Notes under the pieces: model-generated | Seen by the model: only the letters and a program-made list of their open reading frames with translations | Databases searched by the model: none | Told to the model about the DNA's origin: nothing | Shown: one piece after another, positions 32,556-42,973 of the stretch | How the letters are laid out: every line of letters starts with the position of its first letter | Position numbering within the stretch: the stretch's first letter is position 1 | Assembly: GCA_949825065.1 (NCBI GenBank) | Contig: OX463848.1 | Coordinates: forward strand, 45,472,197-45,536,196 | DNA length: 64,000 nt | Direction: 5' to 3' | Source of the DNA: Odontocerum albicorne | Taxonomy: Eukaryota; Arthropoda; Insecta; Trichoptera; Odontoceridae | Position numbers and translations under genes: made by a program

Positions 32556-32760
32556 TTATATAGCTCTGTTTAGAGAGCAAACTATTCTCGAGGGCGCCCC
32601 GATTTGGGATTCGAAGCCACAATTGTTAATAGATTAAGATAATCACAAAATAAATATATTTAAGTTGAGTGTGAGCATATGAAAGTAGTGACTGTAACCA
32701 TTACCAAGGAAAGACGAACTAAAATATTTTTTTGTGAATCTTAACATATTCGTAGTTTGT
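32556..32760 (+). mobile_element. LINE-B-associated 3' fragment
   Basis: It shares AGAGCAAACT-TTCTCGAG and, further on, an AAATAAATAT...GTGACTGT block with 41260-41420, and the latter also with 25781-25850 (opposite LINE orientation considered). This is probably the distal 3' end of LINE-B or an element inserted with it. Confidence 0.4.
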
Positions 32761-32825
32761 GTTTTTGTGCATGTGAGAACTGTTCGTATACCATCATAAA
32801 TATTGATAAAACCTTCCATAAAGGG

Positions 32826-33040
32826 TTTTATTGGATTACATTTTCGTTGTTTATTGGATTACATTTTTGTTGTTTATTGGATTACATTTTCGTTGTTTAT
32901 TGGATTACATTTTCGTTGTTTGTTGGATTACATTTTCGTTGTTTATTGGATTACATTTTCGTTGGTTTTTTATTGGATTACATTTTCGTTGTTTATTGGA
33001 TTACATTTTCGTTGTTTTTTTTATTGGATTAAATTTTATT
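32826..33040. repeat. 23-bp tandem array, about 9 units
   Basis: The unit is TTGGATTACATTTTCGTTGT plus TTA, with a few T-tract expansions between units. Open frames through it are repeat by-products. Confidence 0.95.
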
Positions 33041-33041
33041 T

Positions 33042-33259
33042 ACAACCTCCATGGCCTAGTTGGTAAGACGCATGTGTCCCAACCCGGATGTTGAGGGTTC
33101 GATTCCCGTTAGAGCCCAGATTTTTTAAAAAGGATCCAGTCTGGTTTCACAGAAGGCCTCTTTAACATCTTTCTGGTTGGTTGGCGGATATATTGCCACA
33201 CGGCAATAATTCCTCTAGGTTGTACTGTATACAACGAAAGTGAAATACAATACAATGCA
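33042..33259 (+). mobile_element. SINE1, full length
   Basis: The A box TGGCCTAGTTGG is at 33052-33063 and the B box GGTTCGATTCC at 33096-33106. The body has AAAAAGGATCCAGTCTGG. The 3' tail contains the hairpin ATTGCC-ACAC-GGCAAT and ends GAAATACAATACAATGC. It directly follows the 23-bp array. Confidence 0.85.
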
Positions 33260-33540
33260 ACTAATGGATTAATTGCCATGGCGCAATTTCTCCCAACTAA
33301 CCTAAATGATTTTTAACGAAGCGTAAACTAAAAACTAGAATGGAATCTTTTTAAAAAATCGAGCACCACCGGAGATATAACCCGCAACCCCCATGTTTAA
33401 ATACAACCTAGACCACGTGAAGCGTTAACCAAACAGGTTCCATAAAACTATAAGGTTAGGTTAACTTCTAAAGATTATTACAACTAAACATTTCTGGTAA
33501 TACTAATTGCTCTAAGAGATAACAGAATTGCAAGAATGTC
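33260..33540. other. Unassigned DNA
   Basis: An antisense trace of the SINE1 tail (GCCATGGCGCAATTTCTCCC) may be present at 33275-33300. Nothing else was seen. Confidence 0.3.
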
Positions 33541-33885
33541 GGTTTCATTTTCACTAACCAAAATATTCATGTTGATTAAGTATGAGCATGTGAAACGAAT
33601 GAATGGAGAAAAATTAATTTAATATTGGTTGATTAAGTATGAGCATGTGAAACGAACGAATGAAGAAAAACTAATAAAACCAACACACTATGTAAGACCA
33701 AAGAAATTAGGGTCAGATATTTTGAAAGAAGGGAACTTAACCATATAAATCGTATAAGCTGAATGAAAAGGTGTATGGATGTAGAATAGGTGAAGGAGGT
33801 GTATTGCGAAAGGAAAGTCTAACGCTCTCTCCTCTCTGCTTTCCCCGCAGGGAGACCGTGTGATGGTATTTATGTATGTGCGAGT
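33541..33885 (+). pseudogene. LINE-C C-terminal relic
   Basis: It contains two direct copies of the block GAGCATGTGAAACGAA (33580 and 33640), the GHVER-region of LINE-C, then the MRRCMDVE-like block near 33770 and GCGTTCTCTCCTCTCTGC-like DNA ending GTGTGATGGTATTTATGTATG. The duplicated block is a small tandem duplication of about 57 bp. Confidence 0.65.
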
Positions 33886-35008
33886 ATGAACCGCGAAAAA
33901 TAATTTCTCTGAACTTTTCATTTGCAAATTTAAAAATTATTTCCGTTAGCACATCTCAGCTAGGTACAATTTATGCTCTTTTTGTTCCAATGGGCATGTC
34001 TCAAAACATGCTTTAACACTTGTCAAGGTCAGATTTGCATTTTTTGCCGTTGTGATGCTCCAAGCCATCAATATTATAGCGCCATCTTCTTGTAGCTCAC
34101 GTCTGTATATTGGAAGAAAAAAAAAACAGTTAAATAACCTGACAGTGTCCACCATCACGCGAGGTGATTGCAGACTATCGGTAGCCCTCGGGGCCTGTCA
34201 ATACATAACTGTAACTGGAAAGGCCAAAAAAATCTACACACGACCTTCACAATCGATAAATTTAGCACTGTCATTATCATTACCAGTATTTTCACTTTGG
34301 CTTTGTCTAGATTACATCGAGATTTGCATCGCCATTACATTGTAACGTATTCTCTGGCCTGAAGGCTACACGCCACACGGTCTCACCTGTGGAGCAGGCG
34401 AGCTAGCACTGGAGCTAGGAGAAATACCGCCTGACTACGAACAAAAAAAGACACAGTAAAAAAACGTGTTTTCTGAAGTGGAAAGAAAAAAATTCATCTT
34501 AAAACTGAATAGAGGTCTTGGGAAAGATGACACTAGGAGACCAACCGCCTTAGCTTACTTGAAGGATCCTCAATCGACTCCGAGTAGAGGTGATTAGATG
34601 CAAGATGAATATGCAGATATGGGATTTCTTGAACCGGAGAAGCATTGAATATAATTGTGGTGCTACTCGTATACAGAACTCACAGCATTGGCTGACTTGG
34701 AACTACAAGTTCGGAGTAAGGGCCGATTGTTGAGAATAATAGAGTAATCTCTGTTGCATCTTACTGCATATACGTGGTATAGTTGAGAATTAATGACCTA
34801 GAAACTGAAATAAAAATGGCCTCTATCTATATATATAGTAGTAATATGTTCTTTACTTCGTCAAGAAGTTAGGGATGCAACGAAATTCCTCCATTCAAGC
34901 AGTTCTGCCTTCCACGTTCTTCCACATCAAGTTATTCATATATACCTTCATGACAAGGTGTTCCATGAATCGGACGACCATCTTACAACATTCAACAAAT
35001 TAGTTAAA
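33886..35008. other. Unassigned DNA
   Basis: Several short open frames (for example 34052-34345, plus) have no motif. One octamer TACTCGTA is at 34664-34671. Confidence 0.35.
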
Positions 35009-35092
35009 CTAGTTGCAACCCGTGAAATATTCACGGAAGTAAAACAAATTCTACATTTATGAAAATATATAATCATAAATATAGAATTTGTT
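35009..35092 (-). mobile_element. Possible Helitron 3' terminus
   Basis: On the minus strand a 7-bp stem hairpin (CCGTGAA-TAT-TTCACGG) stands eight bases before CTAG at 35009-35012, with T as the next base. That matches the Helitron 3' end rule. A second inverted repeat (ACAAATTCTA...TAGAATTTGT) lies at 35047-35092. No coding part or 5' end was found. Confidence 0.4.
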
Positions 35093-35289
35093 TATATATA
35101 TCATTTATACATCGTCCCCTTTTACACCGGTTCAAAAATTGTTAGCTAGGTATTTAAAATTCGATCAGTATAATTTCCATCTTTTCGTTTATCACGGACC
35201 CACCGAGATTCAAATTTCAAAGTATTCCTCTCTCGCTCTCTTATATTCAAAATTCAATTCTCATATTATTCCTTCGACGACAACCATCG

Positions 35290-35790
35290 TATGGGTTTTG
35301 GCCTATTTACACTATGATGAGAGGGAAATATGGGCGTGGAAAAAGACTGATAGGAGCCCAATAAATGTTCTAGAAATGCGTGCACTAAGAAGAATATTTA
35401 GTGTGACAATGTATAATGAAATACGGAATGAAGTGATTAGAAATGAATTAAGATTTATTAAGTAAGATGAAGAACACTCTGAGGTGATTTGGGCATGCGG
35501 AAGGAATGAATGAAGAAAGATTAACAAAATAAATATATGGCGCAAATGTGAGTCAAAGACCTGAGATAGGAAGATTAAGAAAATTGCGGTAGGATCAAGT
35601 GAATGATGTTTTGAAAGAAGGAAATGTAGAAACTCGAAGAAATTGAAAGGGATGTTTGAAAAAGTGTATGAATGTGGAAGAGGCGAAGGATGTTTTTCGA
35701 AATAGGAAAGTTCGACGATCTGTTCTCTCTGCCTATTTTGACGAGGAAATGGCGTGATGGTATGTACTCGTATGTATAATTTTGACTGAA
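35290..35790 (+). pseudogene. LINE-C C-terminal relic, best coding copy
   Basis: The plus strand keeps an open stretch with REIWAWKKTDRSPIN, VLEMRALRRIFSVTMYNEIR and NEVIRNELRF (35310-35460). After a stop, further blocks for RWFGH, GRPRIGRLRK, NDVLKEGNVET and FDEEMA follow in shifting frames. The tail is TATGTACTCGTATGTAT, a (TATG)n tail with a 6-bp gain at 35765-35772. The order (E-T-W...MRALRR...MYNEIRNEV...GRP...AYPDREMA-like end) defines LINE-C in this window. Confidence 0.75.
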
Positions 35791-36285
35791 AATGTTTTGG
35801 TATGGCGCACGGTGCAGCGCACACACTGTACGTACAGATGCGTTGATCCTGGATTTTATTCGGTGATATTGCATACTCGTAACATAGCGTAGCATAGCAG
35901 GTGTTCCTCTTGACTTTGATGGGTCAAGCGAGAGAAGAACTGGACGGAACGGACAGAAGAGATACGAGATACGGGAGACGGAAGAAGCGGAGGACCAGAC
36001 ATTGTAGATAAAGCAGATGGTTTAAGATAACAGATAGCTGGTTTTTGTTCAACTCTAAGAGTTATTTGATGTTAAGAGAAAATTAGATCAAGAATTTATT
36101 GGTTAACTGTATTCAAACTTGTTTTAATGTAATAAACTTTATTTCTTTATTAAACACGCTGACACTGTATCACGATGCTTCCATAGCGAGAGAAACAAAT
36201 ATGACAGGCTGGCAGATTTATCACATACTCGTAGCTCTATATATTTTTACATTTTTTGACATTCCCCAAATCTTATTATTCGTAT
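35791..36285. other. Unassigned DNA
   Basis: A purine-rich part (35930-36010) and an AATAAA signal near 36130 are present, but no coding motif. It could be untranslated sequence of a retroelement. Octamers are at 35874-35881 and 36226-36233. Confidence 0.3.
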
Positions 36286-37010
36286 CTTGTACCGAAGAGT
36301 TACAAGGTTATCGAACGGTGTGTAACGAAAGGAAAAAAGTCAATGGGGCAGTAAAAGGATATGTAATCGAACTGGACAGTATCAAAATCTGCCAATATGC
36401 CAGTATTTTAATTGAAGAATATATTATTTTAGTAACATATTTGATATTTGGGAGTGAAACATGTACGTGGAATATGACAAAAAGGGTTGAAAAAAATGGT
36501 GTAGACACGCATGTGTTTATAATAATACAAGGAGTGAGAATATATGTCAATATGGAATGAAGTGATTAAGCATGTAGACACGCATGTATTTATAATAATA
36601 CACGGAGTGAGAATATATGTCAATATGGAATGAAGTGATTAAGCATGTAGACACGCATGTATTTATAATAATACACGGAGTGAGAATATATGTCAATATG
36701 GAATGAAGTGATTAAGCATGTAGACACGCATGTATTTATAATAATACACGAAGTGAGAATATATGTCAATATGGAATGAAATGGTTAAGGATGAATGTGA
36801 ACATAATGTGAAGGGTGATGATGTGTTGAGTAAGATGAATAAGAGCATTCTGACATGGTTTGAGCATGTAGAACGAATTGTATGAGACTGTACATGGATG
36901 TATTGTAGAAGAGAGGTGAAGGATGTGTGTTGAGACAGGAATGTCTGACGCTCTTTCCTCTCTGGCTACCCCGACCGGAAATGGTGTCAGAATATGTATA
37001 ATTGTATATG
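36286..37010 (+). pseudogene. LINE-C relic hosting the 73-bp array
   Basis: The frame at 36340-36500 shows ERKKVNGAVKGYVIELDSIK, ILIEEYIILVTYLIFGSETC and TWNM, the RT thumb region corresponding to VNGAL...GSETWTW of other copies. The following block (MRALRR...MYDRIRNEV) has become the 73-bp tandem array. After the array, GAACGAATTGTATGAG, MDVL-like and CTCTTTCCTCTCTGGCTACCCCGA blocks close the element at about 37000. Frameshifts and stops abound. Confidence 0.75.
36500..36790 (+). repeat. 73-bp tandem array, 4 units, within LINE-C
   Basis: Unit starts lie near 36501, 36574, 36647 and 36720. Each contains GTAGACACGCATGTATTTAT and AATATGGAATGAAGTGATTA, which align with the LINE-C segment encoding VEMRALRR...MYDRIRNEVI. 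The units are almost identical. Confidence 0.9.
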
Positions 37011-37104
37011 TATAATTAGAGAAAGTTATTTTGAATTTTTTGTTAATACTTAAAATTTTATTAAATATATTTGAATTCATTCTTAATAATTTTATAACGA
37101 GCTT

Positions 37105-37525
37105 TCTGTATATTAGTGCTGTATATTCGTATAGTCCTCTCCTCTGTATACAAGTGCTATATACTCGTATAGTCCTCTCCTCCGTATACTAGTGCTGTAT
37201 ACTCGTATAGTCCTCTCCTCTGTATACTAGTGCTGTATACTCGTATAGTCCTCTCCTCCGTATACTAGTGCTGTATACTCGTATAGTCCTCTCCTCTGTA
37301 TACTAGTGCTGTATACTCGTATAGTCCTCTCCTCCGTATACTAGTGCTGTATACTCGTATAGTCCTCTCCTCTGTATACTAGTGCTGTATACTCGTATAG
37401 TCCTCTCCTCCGTATACTAGTGCTGTATACTCGTATAGTCCTCTCCTCTGTATACTAGTGCTGTATACTCGTATAGTCTTCTCCTCTGTATACTAGTGCT
37501 GTATACTCATATAGCCCTCTTTTCT
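37105..37525. repeat. 38-bp tandem array, about 11 units, alternating dimers
   Basis: The unit is GTATACTAGTGCTGTATACT followed by CGTATAGTCCTCTCCTC plus C or T. The C and T forms alternate strictly over eight units, so the unit of amplification was a 76-bp dimer. Each unit contains TACTCGTA. Confidence 0.95.
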
Positions 37526-38084
37526 GTATTATATTATTATTCATTGTTTACAATAAAACCTGGCTGGTTTATTGCTTATTGCTCTTCTCGGTCAAAGAGG
37601 TCATCGTCTTTTGCGTCTCCATTCGGTCTTACGCCAGGCCGAAACTCTCCATTAAGATCTGCCAATCCCTTTAATATCATCTGAACGTAGATTCTTCGAT
37701 GTGGCTACATATCTAAGGCTAGACACTGTTGTAATTTCAGGAAACGTAAATTGTGTAAAGCGCTTTGCCCTACGAAAACTCTCTTCCGACCAACTAGAAA
37801 GGTGTTATAGATGCATGAAATGAAAGCCTGAGTAAATCATATTTCAAACAAAAAATCTTGTGTACCTACTCGTATGTAAATTGTATCCATAACTTTCGGA
37901 TTTGGAAGACATGCGTCTTGTCAAGAAGACCACGTAGGATGTCAAAAAGGATCAATATATTTACCATATAAATATATTCGTTGTACAACTTTCTGGGTTT
38001 ATTGTCATGTGGTAACAACCAACCAAAAATATGTTAGAGGTTTTTATGAAAATCACACTTTAAAAAAAATGTTATTTGTTTTAT
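37526..38084. other. Unassigned DNA
   Basis: No motif recognised. One octamer TACTCGTA is at 37867-37874. Confidence 0.35.
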
Positions 38085-38170
38085 CAAACACTGTTTATTT
38101 CACGTTTTGTAGCGGTATAACCCTACCGGTTTCAAGGCTTTCACCTCATCATCAGGGGAGCACAAACAAG
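38085..38170 (-). repeat. Dispersed repeat with a CTGATGA...GAAAC core, second copy
   Basis: The minus strand has CCTGATGATGAGGTGAAAGC followed by CTTGAAACCGGTAGGG. It is nearly identical to 30940-31015 over about 70 bp. Confidence 0.5.
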
Positions 38171-38224
38171 ACTGAATTCTGTTCGAACTGGTACCGAGAT
38201 ACACGATTCTAACGGTTGGGGACA

Positions 38225-38620
38225 TTCGGGTTGGGGACTGGAGTCTGAGGGCTGAGGGAGGCATGGGATGACCTCGGCGAGCAGCGGAGAGATTTTTGGT
38301 ATATATGTGTTTGCCAGATGTTCACCTCGAACCCCTGGTTGCAGATATAGGTGGCGTGTGCAGCTTTAGGGAACACTTGAAGGCGCCCCTTTTTGGGAGG
38401 CTTTATCAAAATTTATGATTTAATATAAACACTTCACACCACTGCATTACACCTAAAGCCGAATGTGTTACTATCACGTATCGGAAGATCTAGAAAGGTT
38501 TCTTTGTAGTTCGTCTTCTTCTCTTGTCAAGTTTTCTGCTGGTTTCTTACCAAATATATTTTTATGAACATATGCAGAGATATGGGACCTTATCTAATGT
38601 CCGCAGCCACTCGACTAATG
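38225..38620 (+). pseudogene. LINE-B reverse-transcriptase C-terminal relic, copy 3
   Basis: The plus strand reads EPLVADIGGVCSFREHLK and APLFGRLYQNL followed by a stop (38330-38420). It aligns with GLPLGFGEMGGICSFRKYLK of copy 2. The 3' untranslated region (complement of 25840-26030) follows to about 38620. Upstream coding is out of frame. Confidence 0.7.
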
Positions 38621-38736
38621 TTTATGATTTTTTTTATTTACCACTTGGAACGGATTTATCCTGTTATGCACAGAGGCGTGTTAGTATATTTATGTGTTTA
38701 TATGTCATTTATGTATATTTATTTCTTAATATTTTA

Positions 38737-38840
38737 ATCAGTCAATAATAGTGGGTTCGAGTTCCAAGTAAGAGCACTCATGAAGATAATTTACTCAATA
38801 AGCGGCGCTATATAAAATGACCAATTTTTATTATTATTGT
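38737..38840 (+). mobile_element. SINE3-like fragment
   Basis: A B-box-like GGGTTCGAGTTCC (38754-38766) is followed about 35 bp later by AAGCGGCGCTATATAAAATG and a (ATT)n tail. The tail matches 27430-27478. The A box is missing, so this is a 5'-truncated tRNA-type SINE at best. Confidence 0.4.
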
Positions 38841-39169
38841 AGAAGACAGACGCCTTACCAATAAGGATACTGATTTCGTCTAGACATACCACAATACCAC
38901 AATATAATAAATAGCCTATTATAAATATTAGCCCCCACATTGGAATACCGCAATTTAAGATAATGTGCATATTCGCACGATTTGATGCTAACTTGCTAAA
39001 AAACGTGTACACAACTATATTTAATCTCCGGCGTAATTTAGATATTTTTTTAATATGCAAGTACTTTTCTTGGGAATCACAAATAGGGTCTCCATGTGTC
39101 TAATTTGATGAGATATTTATTTCTTCATTTACCAAACATTTTTGGAAATGAAGACTCTTGGTAGAAATT
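38841..39169. other. Unassigned DNA
   Basis: No structure recognised. Confidence 0.3.
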
Positions 39170-39960
39170 GTATTAGATATGTAAAGAGAAAGATCTGAGA
39201 ATGAATGTTGCGAAATCTAAAGTCATGGTGGTATTAAAGTGTGAAAGGAAAAGTAAATGCGATATATGGGTGAATAATGGAAAGTAAATGCGATATATGG
39301 GTGAATAATGAAAAGTAAATGCGATATATAGGGGAATAATGAAAAGTACGAGTAATTGCGATATATGAGTGAATAATGAAAAGTAAATGCGATATATGGG
39401 TGAATAATGAAAAGTAAATGCGATATGTGGGTGAATAATGAAAAGTAAATGCGATATGTAGGTGAATAATGAAAAGTAAATGCGATATATGGGTAAATAA
39501 TGAAAGATTAGATCTAGATGGATAATTCTGCTATTTAGGTAGTATTTTCTTAGATGATGGAATAGTTACGAGGGAAATTGAATGGCGTGTAGCGATAGGA
39601 GACAAAGTTAATGGGGCACTAATACAAATATACTCGAACCGGACAGTATTAAAATATGCCAATATGTTAATCTACAACATTATTTTAGTACCAACGTTTA
39701 TGTGTGGAAGTGCAACGCGAACGTGGAGTAACACTTTAAAGAGCTTAAAATGTGCTGTTAAAATGCGTGCACTTAGGGGTGACAATGTATGAAAGAATAC
39801 GGAATGATGTGATTAGGGCTGATGTGTGGAATGAGATGAAAAAGAGTAATCTTAGATGGGTTTAGCACGTGGAACGAATGAAGGAGAAATACAAACAAAA
39901 TAAATAAGCATTCAAATCTGAGTGAAAGGCGTGGTTGATGAATGCCATCGAACAAAAAGT
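39170..39960 (+). pseudogene. LINE-C relic hosting the 31-bp array
   Basis: The region covers more of the RT than other copies: SKVMVVLKCERKSKCDIWVN (39210-39270), then the array, then YLGSIFLDDGIVTREIEWRV (39530-39590), AIGDKVNGAL, LVPTFMCGSAT, MRALRG, ERIRNDVIRADV and LRW. It then ends in a diverged C-terminal part. The catalytic palm motif is not included. Frames shift several times. Confidence 0.75.
39240..39507 (+). repeat. 31-bp tandem array, 8 units, within LINE-C
   Basis: The unit is GAAAAGTAAATGCGATATAT followed by GGGTGAATAAT. It copies the LINE-C segment encoding SKCDIWVNN. One unit (39347-39354) has TACGAGTA where the others have TA, a 6-bp gain. Confidence 0.95.
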
Positions 39961-40204
39961 TAAATTCATGGTACATTTTATTGATGGTCAACTAGTTAAC
40001 TGTTTGGTCACCCTACATAACATTGCTGAAGTGATAATATTGACGAAATCGTGGAACAGAACTCCAGACTTCATACGTGAGTCACTTTAACTGCTAATCT
40101 ATGGGATTATACTATTAAGCCTTAAGATCGTGCGAAAAATCTTTGCGAAATTGTGGTGTAATGGGGATTATCAAGATGGTTGTTACTTGATTTTTACGGC
40201 ACGT

Positions 40205-40290
40205 AAAAAAGGTCTCCGTGGCATCGTCGATAAGATGTCTGTCTTCCATTCCGGGGATGGCGAGCTCGATTCTAATAGAGAATAAAACAC
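40205..40290 (+). mobile_element. SINE1 5' fragment
   Basis: GTCTCCGTGGCATCGTCGAT (A-box region) and GCGAGCTCGATTCTAATAG (B-box region) are followed by SINE1-like sequence that soon ends. Confidence 0.55.
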
Positions 40291-40344
40291 GTCACATTAT
40301 TGCTTTTTAAATGAACAGTTTTTTTGCTTAAGATCTGTTTTTGA

Positions 40345-40410
40345 AAACAAGTCAATGCCGGAGCGAGTCTTACATTAGTTGGTAACTGGTTTTAGAGTCT
40401 CACTGTATGA
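40345..40410 (-). mobile_element. LINE-A fragment, copy 5
   Basis: The complement of the LINE-A C-terminal coding part (GGAGCGAGTCTTACATTAGT, then AGAGTCTCACTGTATG). Only about 65 bp remain. Confidence 0.55.
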
Positions 40411-40439
40411 ATAATAATAAATAAATATAGATTTATTGA

Positions 40440-40625
40440 TAGCAACATGAATTTAATTCAAAATCGCACATACGTATATTTCTCAAGATAAACTACAGAT
40501 AATAAAATTTAAGAGATAATCTATCGAAAAGTCTGAGCTCATCTCGTAACATTCCCCCGGCCAAGATACACCCCACCAATATAGGGCGAGACCGGCCGGG
40601 AGGACATCAGATATTTTGCTCACAC
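40440..40625 (-). mobile_element. LTR-retroelement-like 3' end
   Basis: On the minus strand CTCGCCCTATATTGGTGGGG leads to the purine tract GGCCGGGGGAA, then TGTTACGAGATGAGC. An AATAAA signal follows about 115 bp later. That arrangement resembles a polypurine tract and the start of a 3' LTR. The same block occurs at 54240-54610. No gag or pol is present. Confidence 0.4.
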
Positions 40626-41259
40626 TCTGGGTGGCGTAAAAAAAGAAGAGCGGAAAACTTGGAAAGTTATTTAAAAAAATCAGTTTTTGCACATTAGGGC
40701 TACGTCATCGTGTATCACTGAAGGAATGTTTTCTTTGGTATTTGCACCTGCAGATTTTTGCCTGTCAATCAAGATTGCACGAATATAATAAATGCTCACA
40801 ACGAATAAAACTCATTAATAATGTCCATTAACATTCGATTCGATTATGTTATTACCGTTTAAAATAATTTCTGTTAATATTTTTTAAAGTTATCGATGAT
40901 GATAATATTTGATTGGACATTATTAATGACTGGTGAAAATGCTTTTAAAGTTTTTTTAACCCATTTGATTTTTTATCTTTCGTCATTATTATGGCGTTAT
41001 ATTCTTGATATCTGTCCAAATATCAGGTAGAGCATAACTCATGATAATAGTCAGGGGAATTATATATTTGTAATTCATTATCAAACAACCCGGTTCTATA
41101 TATTCTTTAAGATAATTTATTATCAACACCCAGGAAGAGAACTACATAAGAAAGTGGAAAGTGGGGGACATGAGGAGACTTGGACTGTCGAGATAGAGAG
41201 AGATGGGGAAAGAAGGTGTAAGCAGCCGACCCAAAAAGGACAATTTATTTACCGCCGTT
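40626..41259. other. Unassigned AT-rich DNA
   Basis: No motif recognised. Confidence 0.35.
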
Positions 41260-41420
41260 TATAGAGCAAACTTTCCTCGAGAGAGTTGTGACTGAAAACT
41301 CAAATCCTCTATTATTGACATATTGAAAATATTACAAAATAAATATGTTCATCATAGAAGTTTAGTGCAATAATAGGAAGTTAATGACTGTGGCTATTAG
41401 ATTAAGTATTTCCCCGCATA
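41260..41420 (+). mobile_element. LINE-B-associated 3' fragment, second copy
   Basis: TATAGAGCAAACTTTCCTCG and the AAATAAATATGTTCATC...GACTGTGGC blocks match 32556-32760 and 25781-25850. Confidence 0.4.
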
Positions 41421-41949
41421 TAGATTATGTGAAAACGATTCATCAGCTTTGTCCATCTCTTTCGATTTCTCTCTTTCTGTCAATACCGCTATTCGCTCAT
41501 CTCTAGTCATTTTCTAGGACTTGTGCCCGCCCCATCCCATTAGCAACCTTCACCTACAGGGCGCATTGTCTCGCTGTATCCTCCAGTCTATTCTATATCT
41601 ACGAGTATATAACCTCGTTAAGCAGAGCCAACTCTCTCCAAGGGCGCTTATACCTGGTGAATATTGAATCTGAGGGTGATTGCTTATTTAAGGTATTCAG
41701 TGAGATCATTAAAACCCAAACTTTTTCACCCCCTAGACCACTTGCCGATTTTTTTGTTTTCCGTAGACCCCCTGCCTGCCTACTATTGATTTTTCCTAAA
41801 CTTATTAACTTCAAATGAGTTTTTGACAGCTGACACAGTGCTGTTCACCTTGATGAGGTTTTTTGTAGAGTGGACAATTGTAAAAAAATAAAAACATGTA
41901 CAATTTTTATTCATACCTTTATTGAAAAGACACAAAATTCAAGTAAATA

Positions 41950-42900
41950 CTATGCATATCCAGAAAGTAAGTGTACTGAGGCTCTCACGACCGGATGGAT
42001 TTTATTTTCGATATGTTGGCTACACTTCCGTGTAGCCTGACCCTTCCCCTCCGCAACGAGACCGGTTCGAGGTCAGTACGTTGAGAAGTGTCGACGCGAC
42101 AACACGTTTCGTGAAAAATGTTAATCCAATCTCCCGCCAAGTGCGAAATACGCGGCGTCATCCGTTATCTCGTTTGGAAGGGAAAACCTCCGGTTGAGGT
42201 TTATAATGAGGTAAAAACTGCATATGGTGATAAAGCTATGAATTGTACGAGTGTGTACAAGTGGTGTCGCGAGTTTAAAAACGGTCACGTCACACCTCTT
42301 CACCCTCCGCCAAAAAGTTCAAAACCACAATTTCAGCCAAGAAAATCATGGCATCCGTGTTTTGGGACTGTCAAGGCATAATTTTAATTGAATATATGCC
42401 TCAAGGGGAGACCATCAACTCTGCAAGATACTGTGAGACCCTAAAAAAATTGCGGAGGGCGATTTAGAACAAGAGGAGAGGAATGCTGACAAAGGGAGTC
42501 TGCCTGCTGCACGACAATGCCAGACCACACACGGCCAACGTCACGAAGGAACTGCTCGCCTCGTTTAAATGGGATGTCCCGAACCATCCCGCGCATTCCC
42601 CTGACCTAGCACCTTCAGATTACTATCTCTTTACCTCCCTGAAGCTGCACATGGGTGGAAAAAGGTTTTCAACCGACGAGGAGGTAAATGAGGAGGTGGA
42701 GAAGTGGACGGAGGGGTTGGCGGGAAACTACTTCGAGGAAGGCATCAAAAAGTTGATACCCCGCTTCACCACCTGCATTGAGAGGAATGGCGACTATGTC
42801 GAAAAATAGCTTACATATGCACTACGGTAACCACGTAATTTTTTTGTTTAAATAAAAAAAATTGTAACCTACAAAAATTCAGAACACTTACTTTGCCTCG
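41950..42900 (+). mobile_element. Deleted mariner element C (951 bp)
   Basis: TA flanks both ends (41948-41949 and 42901-42902). The left end is CTATGCATATCCAGAAAG. The right end, inverted, starts CGAGGCAAAGTAAG and has lost about eight bases of the usual repeat. It belongs to the same family as element B. Confidence 0.9.
42118..42809 (+). pseudogene. Mariner C transposase lacking the first catalytic region
   Basis: The N-terminal DNA-binding part is intact: MLIQSPAKCEIRGVIRYLVW, then KTAYGDKAMNCTSVYKWCRE. At about residue 58 it jumps to HVTPLHPPPKSSKPQF, so the TGDETWV region with the first aspartate is missing and the frame shifts. From 42483 the frame reads GVCLLHDNARPHTANVTKEL and PAHSPDLAPSDYYLF. 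There are 34 residues between the second and third catalytic aspartates, which confirms DD34D mariner. It closes CIERNGDYVEK. Its deletion is complementary to that of element B. Confidence 0.9.
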
Positions 42901-42973
42901 TATTTGGCTTTGGAACGAAACAAATCCAAACCTAGTGAAATTCTTACATACAATGAATACACAAATAATACTG

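Noticed and set aside
32190..32573. 127-codon open frame with a hydrophobic segment as a membrane protein
   Set aside because: One hydrophobic run in an AT-rich frame is weak evidence and no family is recognised.
33042..33120. tRNA gene at the head of SINE1
   Set aside because: A and B boxes are present, but the arms do not pair as a functional tRNA and the SINE body and tail follow directly.
36099..36560. 153-codon open frame as a gene
   Set aside because: Its second half is the LINE-C thumb region and its end is the 73-bp array; the first part has no motif.
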